Assembly (NCBI GenBank): GCA_023144675.1
Contig: JAGLFE010000083.1
Span: 1 to 29,034 of the forward strand
DNA length: 29,034 nucleotides
From: Thiomargarita sp.
Lineage (GTDB): Bacteria > Pseudomonadota > Gammaproteobacteria > Beggiatoales > Beggiatoaceae
Reading direction: 5' to 3'
A program made the translations under genes and the position numbers. This document shows, one piece after another, positions 8,744-16,933 of this stretch (within the stretch, counting starts at the first letter, position 1; the number at the start of each line of letters is the position of its first letter). The notes below the pieces were generated by a model. The model had not been told where the DNA came from and made no database searches. It saw only the letters and a program-made list of their open reading frames with translations.

Positions 8744-8841
8744 ATAATTTCATTATAGCTATTTGGAAAAAGATATTAAATTCTTTCACAAAATAAATCA
8801 TTTTTTGGATGAAAAAGGATAATAAGCACGTAAAAATTGAC

Positions 8842-8866
8842 AATAATATTCAGAAAGATTATTATT
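8842..8866 (-). terminator. Weak hairpin terminator candidate
   Basis: AATAATATTC (8842-8851) pairs with GATTATTATT (8857-8866) with one internal mismatch and a five-base loop. On the minus strand it is followed by TCAATTTTT. It lies about 30 bases past the stop of the repeat-protein gene. The stem is almost all A-T, so the call is tentative. Confidence 0.35.
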
Positions 8867-8898
8867 CAAATAAATTATATAGATTCATTAAATTAGTA

Positions 8899-9288
8899 TT
8901 ACATAAAGCGGTGAATCCAATTGTAACTAAAACTGGTAATTGGTGTGTGCCAATCAAAACTAGGTAATTCTCTCTCCCAATTATAATCAAAACTAGTGCT
9001 TGGTGTGTGCCAATCAAAACTAGGTAATTCCATTTCCCAATTATAATCAAAACTAGTACTTGGCTTATGAAATTCAAAGCTAGGTAATGTCATTTCCCAA
9101 TTATAATCAAAACTAGTGCTTGGCTTATGAAATTCAAAACTAGGTAATGACCTTTCCCAATTATAATCAAAGCTAGTACTTGGTTTGTGAAATTCAAAAC
9201 TAGGTAATTCTCTAGCCCAATTATGAGTAAAATTAGGGTCTTTCTTATGGGATTTTATAGGTTGATTCCAATCATAATTATCAGGCAT
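8899..9288 (-). CDS. Short protein of 20-residue aromatic repeats, unknown function
   Basis: 129 residues made almost entirely of about five 20-residue units with consensus L-P-S-F-(E/D)-(F/W)-H-(K/T)-P-S-T-S-F-D-Y-N-W-E-x-x. The first 25 residues (MPDNYDWNQPIKSHKKDPNF) are a decayed version of the same unit. There is no signal peptide, membrane segment or cysteine. I do not recognise a family. The density of W, F, Y and H at fixed spacing suggests an extended or beta-arc scaffold or a ligand/metal-binding array, but this is only inference. It lies 57 bases after the cyclase-hemerythrin gene on the same strand and could share its transcript. A TAATTTTATTCC leader gives no clear ribosome site. 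The regular repeat preserves one reading frame, which argues for a real gene; an antisense frame across the repeat is open only because of the periodicity. Confidence 0.6.
   Translation of the reverse strand: MPDNYDWNQPIKSHKKDPNFTHNWARELPSFEFHKPSTSFDYNWERSLPSFEFHKPSTSFDYNWEMTLPSFEFHKPSTSFDYNWEMELPSFDWHTPSTSFDYNWERELPSFDWHTPITSFSYNWIHRFM
8917..9240. repeat. 60-bp tandem repeat array inside the repeat-protein gene
   Basis: Five near-identical 60-base units run from about 8941, with decayed half-units at both ends (CCAATTGTAACTAAAACTGG at 8917 and the region after 9230). Each contains CCAATTATAATCAAAACTAG and AAACTAGGTAAT-type cores. Central units differ at only a few positions, suggesting recent expansion or gene conversion. 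Confidence 0.9.
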
Positions 9289-9345
9289 AATTTTATTCCA
9301 GTTTGTTTAATGATTAAATACTATTTCTTTATATAAATTAAATAA

Positions 9346-12090
9346 TTATACTATTTTTTGATCCATTTTTTTAACATGATGAATTAACCAATTAACTATT
9401 TCATCTTGAATCCTTAAAGATACGTACAAAGAACTACCATTTTTTTGATAATAAGTTTTAATTTGTTGAAAATTTTTCTTAAAAGTTTCGTGAGCGGCTT
9501 TATGCCTAGTATAATTAGGATCATTGCATTGCAACATATAGTCTTCTTCGGTTGCAAAGTGAGTAGTAACATAATTTTCTAAAAAATTGATTGCTGTTTC
9601 AACCTCTTCTATGGTATTACCATCACCAATAGACATAATTAAATCTCTAATCAGATTAAACAACTCTTTATGTTGTGCATCAACGATTGGATTATTAGTT
9701 GCCATATCTGCAGTCCATTTAACTGTTTGAGCAATTTTATCCCAATTATCACCTTGTTCAACTGCAAAGAAATTTTGACAACGTTTAATATAAATCAAAG
9801 CAACTCTATCTTGCGGATTCATTTGCAAACATTCCTGCATAAGATTTTGTACCGCTTTAAAATTATATTCTTGATATAAATTAGTCGCTTGCTCAAATTT
9901 CTCAATAGTAGCTTGTTTATTTGTTCTAAGTTGTGATTCATCGGCATCAAAAATTTCAAAAATCCTAATCTTTTCAGAACGACCCTTGACTTTTATTTTA
10001 TCTAAAAAGCGCATATAATACTTACCAGGATTATTTAATTTATCAAAAGTATTTTGACTAATAATCAAATCATTACCGTAAGTTTTAGTAACATTTTCTA
10101 GTCGTGAAGCTAAATTTACTGCATCACTAATAACAGTGCATTGTAAGCGATGTTCTTCTCCCACAACTCCAAACATCAATTTTCCCGTATTAATGCCAAT
10201 TCCAATTTTAATTGATTGTTTTTCGGTCTTATTAGATTCAGTTAAGGCATTTAACATGGCGATACCAGCATCAATTGCAGAATCAGGATTTTCAAATAAT
10301 GCCATAATTGCATCACCGATATATTTATCAATAATTCCATCATATTTACGTATAATTGGTCCCATTAATTTTAAATAATTATTAATAAAATTAAAATTTT
10401 CCTGGGGCGACATTTTTTCAGATAAAGAGGTAAAAGAACGAATATCGGTAAACAAAACGGTCATATTGGTTTCTAAATTATAGCCCATTTCAATTTCTGT
10501 AATATTATTTTTATGCAATAACTGTAGGCATTCATTGGGTACAAAACGAGCGTAAGATTGATTAGTATTTTTTAACATTAATTCCGAATAATTGATAGAA
10601 TCCAGCATATTATGCATAGCGTTGGATAGCCTGCCAGTTTCATCTTTGGAATCAATATTAAATTTTACTTCCCGTTCTCCATGAGAAATTTTATCCGCCA
10701 TAGTTACCAATTTTTTCAATGGTTCTATTATGGAATTTACAAAAATATAAGATATAAAAAAAGTTCCCAATACTATTATTATCATTGTTATTACTACCAA
10801 AATAAAAGTGGTTTGGGCTTTTACCTTAAATAGGTTGGTAGAATAATTTAAATCATCCGTAATTTGATTTTCTATATTTTTTAATAAATCTATTCTTTTA
10901 GTTGCTAATTTCCACCAATAAGTGGGAGACATACCAATGCTTCCACCTTTTAATAAAAAATCCAAAGCTTTGATAGCTGTTTTATCATCAATTTTAACTA
11001 TAATATCAATACTTTCTGCTGTTTTATGCTGTTTTTTGAGTTGAATAGCAACATCTAAATTTTTTCTATAGTTAGCAAAAGTTTCTGCAACTATTGCAAT
11101 ATTTTCAATATCCAGAACAGAAATTCCTTTAATTTTTCTATATTTATGAAAAATATTCTCAGTTTGTTGATATTTATATTTAAAACCATCGATATAACTT
11201 TGTTTACCACGTAATATATAGTTTTTAAATTGATGAATTAAACCACCATAGCCAACTTGAGACTGTAATTCAGTTATTAATTGTAATTTAATTTTTTGAG
11301 TAAAAAGAATTTGCCTAACCTTAGCAAACTCTATTAATAACGCCTGATTTTGGTTCATAGCATTATTATAAATTTGTTTTTGGATAGGACTAGCAAAGAA
11401 GAAAAACTCTTTAGTATAATTTTCTTGATTTTCAACCAGTGAAATAAACCTTTCATACATTATAACTGAGAAAAATCCTTGACTAAAAACATTGTTTAGA
11501 ATTCCTCTTTCGATCCCAGCTTTTTCCTTAGCTTGCAATAAGTTTACATAAGATATGATTTGATTGGAAAGTTTAGCGTCATCAACTAATGTGGAAAGAT
11601 AATTAATGTTGGTCAACAATAAATTGATAATATTGGTATAAAATTTAAGTTCTGCATCTAAAGAAATAAGTAATTTATCAATTAATATTCTATTAGCTTT
11701 AATTTTATCAAATGCTAACAACAGGTTATCCACTTTACGTATAAGACTACTAGCAAAATGTTCAAAATGAAAATCGTCTAATAAAATTTTTAATTCGGCT
11801 ACTTTACTATCAGTTACTCGTCTTTGTTGTAATAAATCCTGATTGAATCTAGTTGCTTTACTTCCAATAAATCCCGCTGATAAACCACGTTCTTTTTGTA
11901 ATTCGTGAATTAATGCCGTAGATTTAATAGCTAATTCCACTAATTCCTGAGATAAATCCATTTGATAAACTAACTCTTGCTTTTCCCAAGTAATTCCAAT
12001 GGTAAAATACAATAGACCAAGCATTGGAATAGCTAACATTAATGCTAATTTATTACTTATTTTAATGTTTTTTAACATATTTTTTCCCAT
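9346..12090 (-). CDS. NIT-HAMP-class III cyclase-hemerythrin fusion
   Basis: 914 residues. Domains in order: membrane helix about 15-34; NIT (nitrate/nitrite-sensing type) domain about 50-320 with HELQKERGLSAGFIGS at 62-77; membrane helix 428-452; HAMP about 450-505; the linker YARFVPNE; class III nucleotidyl cyclase 540-715; a TPR-like helical stretch 730-780; and a bacteriohemerythrin domain 790-914. The cyclase keeps metal Asp D549 and D593, purine-selecting K589 with T652, and transition-state N659 and R663. The K/T pair is the class IIIb form, so cAMP is the expected product. Hemerythrin ligands H807, H844, E848, H863, H867, H905 and D910 are all present, so a di-iron O2 or NO site is likely. 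It probably links anion and oxygen signals to cAMP. The start overlaps tsaE by 29 bases; ATG at 12078 is an alternative. Confidence 0.88.
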   Translation of the reverse strand: MGKNMLKNIKISNKLALMLAIPMLGLLYFTIGITWEKQELVYQMDLSQELVELAIKSTALIHELQKERGLSAGFIGSKATRFNQDLLQQRRVTDSKVAELKILLDDFHFEHFASSLIRKVDNLLLAFDKIKANRILIDKLLISLDAELKFYTNIINLLLTNINYLSTLVDDAKLSNQIISYVNLLQAKEKAGIERGILNNVFSQGFFSVIMYERFISLVENQENYTKEFFFFASPIQKQIYNNAMNQNQALLIEFAKVRQILFTQKIKLQLITELQSQVGYGGLIHQFKNYILRGKQSYIDGFKYKYQQTENIFHKYRKIKGISVLDIENIAIVAETFANYRKNLDVAIQLKKQHKTAESIDIIVKIDDKTAIKALDFLLKGGSIGMSPTYWWKLATKRIDLLKNIENQITDDLNYSTNLFKVKAQTTFILVVITMIIIVLGTFFISYIFVNSIIEPLKKLVTMADKISHGEREVKFNIDSKDETGRLSNAMHNMLDSINYSELMLKNTNQSYARFVPNECLQLLHKNNITEIEMGYNLETNMTVLFTDIRSFTSLSEKMSPQENFNFINNYLKLMGPIIRKYDGIIDKYIGDAIMALFENPDSAIDAGIAMLNALTESNKTEKQSIKIGIGINTGKLMFGVVGEEHRLQCTVISDAVNLASRLENVTKTYGNDLIISQNTFDKLNNPGKYYMRFLDKIKVKGRSEKIRIFEIFDADESQLRTNKQATIEKFEQATNLYQEYNFKAVQNLMQECLQMNPQDRVALIYIKRCQNFFAVEQGDNWDKIAQTVKWTADMATNNPIVDAQHKELFNLIRDLIMSIGDGNTIEEVETAINFLENYVTTHFATEEDYMLQCNDPNYTRHKAAHETFKKNFQQIKTYYQKNGSSLYVSLRIQDEIVNWLIHHVKKMDQKIV

Positions 12091-12562
12091 TTATGGAGTA
12101 TTTAATAACTTTTCCCATCTCCGTATTTGTTTTTAATTTTAATAAACGAGATTCTAAATTATAGGAAATATCAACTTGTAAATCAGCTATTGGGGCTAGT
12201 TCTCCTCCTTTTTCAGCCCATTCGATTAAAAAAATTGTATTTGGTGCTGAATAATCCCGAATGCCTAAATATTCTAATTCTTCAGGATCAATTAAACGAT
12301 AAAAATCAAAATGATAAATATGGTATTTGCCAATTTGATAAGGTTCAACTATAGTATAAGTTGGACTTTTCACCGTTCCTTGATGCCCAAGTTGAGATAA
12401 AAAACCTCTAGTTAAAGTTGTTTTGCCAACCCCCAATTCGCCATTCAAATGAATAATAATACTATTTTCATAACAGCAACAAGCTTGTGCCAATTTTCCA
12501 CCAAAAGCTTCCATTTCACTGGCATTGGCAATAAAAATTCCTAATTCATCTTGGATTAGCAT
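12062..12562 (-). CDS. tsaE: tRNA threonylcarbamoyladenosine biosynthesis ATPase TsaE
   Basis: 166 residues from the ATG at 12562 (MLIQDELGIF), which lies inside the end of nnr (17-base overlap) and fits family length; the frame is open further upstream to 12655 but that part only reads through nnr. TsaE helps the TsaB-TsaD complex form t6A37 in ANN-decoding tRNAs, in the cytoplasm. Motifs: Walker A GELGVGKTT at 41-49, SPTYTIVEPY (switch region), HFDFYRL, and EWAEKG. The last 20 or so residues (after LKLKTN) extend past the usual end and overlap the start of the cyclase gene. Gene order nnr-tsaE is widely conserved in gammaproteobacteria, where amiB and mutL usually follow; here the cyclase takes that place. 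Confidence 0.92.
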   Translation of the reverse strand: MLIQDELGIFIANASEMEAFGGKLAQACCCYENSIIIHLNGELGVGKTTLTRGFLSQLGHQGTVKSPTYTIVEPYQIGKYHIYHFDFYRLIDPEELEYLGIRDYSAPNTIFLIEWAEKGGELAPIADLQVDISYNLESRLLKLKTNTEMGKVIKYSINGKKYVKKH

Positions 12563-14039
12563 AATAACGTAACCAAGATAATAAATCGCTGGGTAATAAT
12601 CCCCGTTCACCTTCTTTTGCAGCCCGATCACCTGCTTTGGCATGCAAACAAACACCTAAATTAGCCGCATTAATATTAGAAAAACCCTGTGCTACCAAAC
12701 CAGCAATAGTGCCAGTTAATAAATCTCCCATTCCACCACTAGCCATACCTGGATTGCCGTGCGTACAAATATTAACTTGTTCAGTCCCATCTGTAATCAA
12801 AGTTCCCGCTCCTTTTAAGATACAAATTCCTCCAAAACGTACTTGTAACTCATGAACTGTCCTAAAACGATTTTTTTGCACCTCTTTGGTAGAAATTCCC
12901 AATAACCGAGCCGCTTCTCCAGGATGAGGAGTTAATGTATTATTCGATAAGCGAACAGGTTCTTTAGCCAATAAATTTAAAGCATCTGCATCCATAATAA
13001 TTGGCTTTTTTACTTCCTTAATTGCCTGCAACATTAATGCTGACCATTCTGATTGCCCTAAACCTGGACCAATTGCAATCACATTGGCTTTTTCTAACAA
13101 AGGTTCTAGTTCTTGTACCGTTTCAATTCCATGACTCATAATTTCTGGGCGAGTTAAACTTAGTAAAGCTGCATGGCTATTTCGAGTAGCAATACTGACT
13201 AAACCTGCTCCGACTCTAGCAGCCGCTTCCGCCGCTAAACAAATTGCTCCCAACATTCCATGTTCACCACCAATCACTAAAACATGACCAAAATCGCCTT
13301 TATGAGTAGTTCTATGGCGTTTGACCAGTAAAGGTTTTAACTGGTTATAAGTAATACGTTTAATCGTCGATTTGACTGATTTATAGATTTTTTGGGGAAT
13401 TTCTAAATCATGGAAGTAAATTTTACCGCAATAATCAGCTCCAAAGCCTGTAAACATCCCTGGTTTTAAGCCAATAAAACTTACTGTAATACTCGCATAT
13501 ACCGCGATAGATAATACATCACCAGTATCAGCGTGTAAACCTGAAGGAATGTCAATCGATAAAATAGGACAACGACATTTATTAACGGATTCAATTACTT
13601 CATACCATTTTTCAGCAATTTTACGGTCTAATCCAGTGCCAAATAGCGCATCTACCACCACATCAGTAATTGATAGATTTCCGGAGCTAAATTCTTGCAC
13701 TTGCAACCCAACTTGAGTCATTGCTTCATAGGCAAGCAAGGCTTCCCCTTTTAATTTGGCAATATCACCAATTTGCGAGACAATGGTATTATAACCTGCT
13801 AAATAAGCCAATCTTGCTACAATATAACCATCGCCAGCATTGTTGCCTATACCACATAAAATTGTTAAATGTTTGGCTTTGGGATAATTAGATTGTAAAA
13901 TTTTGAAAACAGCCGTTCCAGCGCGTTCCATTAAACAAATCCCTAGAATACCTATTTCTTCGATAGCTATTTTGTCTAACTCACGTACTTGATTAGCACT
14001 GTATAAAAGTGCAGGCAATTTTTCTTTAGATTTACTCAT
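12546..14039 (-). CDS. nnr: Bifunctional NAD(P)HX epimerase/dehydratase
   Basis: 497 residues, the normal size of the fused Nnr (YjeF) enzyme that repairs hydrated NAD(P)H. The N-terminal epimerase half shows GIGNNAGDGYIVARLA (63-77) and DALFGTGLDR. The C-terminal ADP/ATP-dependent dehydratase half (from about 235) shows GDFGHVLVIGGEHGMLGA, GPGLGQS, MDADALNLLA, TPHPGEAARLL and the nucleotide loop GNPGMASGGMGDLLTG. It starts 27 bases after orn on the same strand and its end overlaps tsaE, so orn-nnr-tsaE probably form one transcript. A weak AATTTT leader precedes the ATG. Confidence 0.95.
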   Translation of the reverse strand: MSKSKEKLPALLYSANQVRELDKIAIEEIGILGICLMERAGTAVFKILQSNYPKAKHLTILCGIGNNAGDGYIVARLAYLAGYNTIVSQIGDIAKLKGEALLAYEAMTQVGLQVQEFSSGNLSITDVVVDALFGTGLDRKIAEKWYEVIESVNKCRCPILSIDIPSGLHADTGDVLSIAVYASITVSFIGLKPGMFTGFGADYCGKIYFHDLEIPQKIYKSVKSTIKRITYNQLKPLLVKRHRTTHKGDFGHVLVIGGEHGMLGAICLAAEAAARVGAGLVSIATRNSHAALLSLTRPEIMSHGIETVQELEPLLEKANVIAIGPGLGQSEWSALMLQAIKEVKKPIIMDADALNLLAKEPVRLSNNTLTPHPGEAARLLGISTKEVQKNRFRTVHELQVRFGGICILKGAGTLITDGTEQVNICTHGNPGMASGGMGDLLTGTIAGLVAQGFSNINAANLGVCLHAKAGDRAAKEGERGLLPSDLLSWLRYYANPR

Positions 14040-14066
14040 AAAATTATTTTTTACATGATAATTCCA

Positions 14067-14612
14067 TTAATCTAATTGCAAAAAATGTGAGCGATAGTAT
14101 TTCAACTCATCAATAGAATCATAAATATCATTTATAGCAAGATGGGCTGGATGTTTCTCAAATTTAGCGAATTTAGGTCGCCAACGTTGGGCTAATTCCT
14201 TTAGAGTACTAACATCAATATTACGATAATGAAAATACTGTTCTAAAGTTGGCATATAATGATATAAAAATCGTCTATCTTGACAAATGGTATTACCACA
14301 CATAGGTGAAATATGAGCGGCGATATGTTTTTTTAAAAACTTTATGGTCAATTTTTCTGCGGTTTTTAAGTCAATATCACTACGTTGTACTCGTTTCGTT
14401 AATCCAGATTTACCATGTTGGCGAGTATTCCATTCATCCATAATGGCTAATTTTTCATTATTTTGATGAATAGCTAATACTGGTCCTTCTTCAACAACAT
14501 TTAAATCAACATCAGTAACTAAAGTTGCAATTTCTATAATGGTATTTATAGTGGGGTCAAGCCCAGTCATTTCTAAATCAATCCAAATTAAATTACTGGC
14601 ATCTGGTAACAT
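14067..14612 (-). CDS. orn: Oligoribonuclease
   Basis: 181 residues, the standard Orn length. This DEDDh 3'-5' exonuclease degrades 2-5-nt RNAs, especially dinucleotides such as pGpG from c-di-GMP turnover. DEDDh residues lie in IWIDLEMTGLD (exo I), CGNTICQDRRFLYHYMP (exo II) and HLAINDIYDSIDELKYY (exo III His/Asp). WNTRQHGKSGL is also typical. It is the first gene after the dsr terminator on the same strand and probably has its own promoter in 14613-14713. It is upstream of nnr and tsaE. Confidence 0.96.
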   Translation of the reverse strand: MLPDASNLIWIDLEMTGLDPTINTIIEIATLVTDVDLNVVEEGPVLAIHQNNEKLAIMDEWNTRQHGKSGLTKRVQRSDIDLKTAEKLTIKFLKKHIAAHISPMCGNTICQDRRFLYHYMPTLEQYFHYRNIDVSTLKELAQRWRPKFAKFEKHPAHLAINDIYDSIDELKYYRSHFLQLD

Positions 14613-14713
14613 AACACGCTTCTATTATTGTGTGTGAATAAGAAAAATAAAGGATGGGAAATGAGTAATTAAAAAGGCAGGGGGAGCTAGAGTAGTTTAA
14701 ATACTATTCTAGT

Positions 14714-14760
14714 AAAAAATTAACTTCCAAGAGACTTTAATCTAATGGAAGTTAATTTTT
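14714..14760 (-). terminator. Rho-independent terminator closing the dsr cluster
   Basis: A 15-bp perfect stem: AAAAATTAACTTCCA (14715-14729) with TGGAAGTTAATTTTT (14746-14760) and a 16-base loop. On the minus strand the distal arm runs into six T. It begins nine bases after the dsrP stop, directly where dsrN would be expected in other rDsr clusters. The plus strand also has a T tail but no gene to serve. Confidence 0.9.
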
Positions 14761-14768
14761 AACAAATA

Positions 14769-15980
14769 TTACGTCAATGATTCGTCAATATCTTTATCAG
14801 CCAAACTACGTGGCATAAATGGTAACAATCTTAAAGCAATAACAGTTAATAATGCCGCAATTGCAATACCACTAATACCCAATAAAATTTCCCATATACT
14901 AGGCACATAACTATGCATACTTGCCCCATCAAAAAAAGCGGAACTGGTTACTTCCATACCTGGAAATATTTCTAAAGGATAAGCTTGCCCACCTATAATA
15001 ATTACATATAATAAGGAAAGCCCACCTATTAAAGTAAGCACGGAAGCAAAGGCTATGCTTGAACGACTGTGTGTAAACCGTTCATGGTAAAGTAATAGTA
15101 GAGGCAATATAGTGCCTAAAAATATATAACCAAACCAAAATAGTACTGTAAACACGCCGCCACCAGCTAAAAGAAAGTATTCAATACCATGTCTTCCTGT
15201 AAAATATAAATGAGTAATGTGATAAACAAATACGAAATAAAAAACCGCTGCAATGAAAACACCTAATAAAGTTTTAGGACGATGTAGTATATTTTCCCCT
15301 AAAGAACAACGTGTTTCTCGACAATCGATCAATAATGCAATAAGAAAAACTGCCAAACCTAAAGATAAGGACAATGCAATAAATAAAGGTGGCATAATTG
15401 CAGTATGATAAGCTTCTCTAGCAATAAGAAAACCAAAAATAGAACCAGTACCAGTAGTTAAAATCAACCGCCAAACAAAAGCAATCAAACCAACAGTTGG
15501 GTAATATTGTTGCATCCGCCGTTCCATCATAAACCACAAATATAAAATACAAACTAATAAAAATCCATTATATAAGAAGATATTCCAAGCAAAAATAGAT
15601 TTAAAATTATAATTCGTCATAGCAACCACTAATCGATCGGGACGACCTAAATCTAACACTAATACACATAAACCTCCAATTAGCAAAGTAATTGCAAGTA
15701 AAGCTGATAAACGTGCTAATGGATGGTAAAATATTTTGCGAAAAACTGAACTAATGGAAGCAACATTTAATACTCCTGATGCGGCTAAAATCAGAAAAAT
15801 TGCAAAAACATGAGGTAATCCCCATACAATCTGATTATTCATACCAGTAATGATATGACCATGATGTTCCATATTATAGGCAGAATATAAGCCCAATGCA
15901 ATAAATATAATGGAAATTGCAATCCCTGCATAAAAAAGAGGACTACTACCTTTAATAACACAAAAAGTAACATTTTTCAT
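14769..15980 (-). CDS. dsrP: DsrP, NrfD-like quinone-interacting membrane subunit
   Basis: 403 residues from the ATG at 15980, preceded by AGGGG; a GTG at 15983 overlapping the dsrO stop is the alternative. Around ten hydrophobic helices make it an NrfD/PsrC-type integral membrane protein. In DsrMKJOP, DsrP is taken to exchange electrons with the quinone pool through the periplasmic Fe-S protein DsrO, in the inner membrane. Landmarks include LARLSALLAITLLIGG, LVLDLGRPDRL (family-typical acidic/Arg site) and AIMPPLFIALSLSLGLAV. It abuts dsrO with no gap and ends the cluster. Confidence 0.93.
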   Translation of the reverse strand: MKNVTFCVIKGSSPLFYAGIAISIIFIALGLYSAYNMEHHGHIITGMNNQIVWGLPHVFAIFLILAASGVLNVASISSVFRKIFYHPLARLSALLAITLLIGGLCVLVLDLGRPDRLVVAMTNYNFKSIFAWNIFLYNGFLLVCILYLWFMMERRMQQYYPTVGLIAFVWRLILTTGTGSIFGFLIAREAYHTAIMPPLFIALSLSLGLAVFLIALLIDCRETRCSLGENILHRPKTLLGVFIAAVFYFVFVYHITHLYFTGRHGIEYFLLAGGGVFTVLFWFGYIFLGTILPLLLLYHERFTHSRSSIAFASVLTLIGGLSLLYVIIIGGQAYPLEIFPGMEVTSSAFFDGASMHSYVPSIWEILLGISGIAIAALLTVIALRLLPFMPRSLADKDIDESLT

Positions 15981-15982
15981 CA

Positions 15983-16729
15983 CTATAACCCCTGATAATG
16001 TATGCCTGGATTGAGTTTCATATCAGCACGTAAAGTTGTACTACTGATTTTCTTTAATGCTATAGCAATTTCACTTTCGGGGTCATTCATATCCCCAAAT
16101 ATCATTGCTTTATGTCCTGTTTTTTCACATGCTTCAACACACTTAGGCTTTTCTCCCCTATCAATATGGTAAACACATAAAGTACAAGCTTCAACTGTGC
16201 CTTTACCTCTTGGTGAATGCTGATTTTGGTCATTCAAGTGTTCATGCACAAAAGACCGAGCTTTATAAGGACAAGCCATCATACAATAACGACAACCAAT
16301 ACAAATATGTTTATCAACTAACACAATACCATCAGCTCTTTTAAAAGAAGCTCCTGTAGGACAAACATCAACACAAGGAGGATTTTCACAATGCTGACAC
16401 ATAATCGGTAATGAATATTCCTTATCTGTCTGCTTATCACGCAAACCAACTTTACGTATCCATTGTGGTTTAATTGCTGCTGGTACTTCTTCAGTTAAGT
16501 TATGTTCTTTCACACAAGCTTCTACACAACCATTGCAATCAGATGTACACCGGTTAACATTAATTAACATTCCCCAACGTTTATCAGAGGTTACCCCTTC
16601 TAACTCACTATAAGCTTGAGAAACACCATATAACATTACTCCCGGTGCAATAACTGCTCCAGCCATGATACTGGTGGTTTTGATAAAATCTCGACGATTT
16701 TGAGTGTTATCTATATTCATAATTAGCAT
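15983..16729 (-). CDS. dsrO: DsrO, Tat-exported periplasmic ferredoxin-like subunit
   Basis: 248 residues from the ATG at 16729, chosen because GGAG lies four bases upstream; the open frame reaches 16798 and another ATG is at 16720. A twin-arginine signal (NRRDFIKTTSIMAGAVIAPG) directs export. Four cysteine groups bind [4Fe-4S] clusters: CTSDCNGCVEAC, CQHCENPPCVDVCP, CIGCRYCMMACP and CTLC...CVEAC. DsrO passes electrons between DsrJ and DsrP on the periplasmic side. Normally it follows dsrJ directly; here a 396-residue gene and 204 untranslated bases precede it. Confidence 0.94.
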   Translation of the reverse strand: MLIMNIDNTQNRRDFIKTTSIMAGAVIAPGVMLYGVSQAYSELEGVTSDKRWGMLINVNRCTSDCNGCVEACVKEHNLTEEVPAAIKPQWIRKVGLRDKQTDKEYSLPIMCQHCENPPCVDVCPTGASFKRADGIVLVDKHICIGCRYCMMACPYKARSFVHEHLNDQNQHSPRGKGTVEACTLCVYHIDRGEKPKCVEACEKTGHKAMIFGDMNDPESEIAIALKKISSTTLRADMKLNPGIHYQGL

Positions 16730-16933
16730 TTTTCTCCTATTCTTCCGATAATTTTTCTTAAATTTGATGTTTGGAAATGAAAAATTAATAAAATCCAAAA
16801 CTTAAAACCAGTTGAGTTTTAAAAGTCTAACAAGTTTAATAAATTTTAAAAAATTATTTTTTCCTCATTCCTTATCACATATTTTTAAGAAGCGTCAAAA
16901 ATAAACTATCAAAAGAACCATTATTAGAAAAAT

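Noticed and set aside
8862..9077. ORF of 71 codons in another frame through the 60-bp repeats
   Set aside because: It is open only because the repeat is a multiple of three; the 129-residue frame has the proper start and spans the whole array.
8917..9240. 60-bp repeat array as CRISPR
   Set aside because: Units are contiguous and wholly similar, without unique spacers, and they are coding.
12563..12655. N-terminal extension of TsaE by 31 residues
   Set aside because: It merely reads through the end of nnr in another frame and has no family match; the ATG at 12562 gives normal length.
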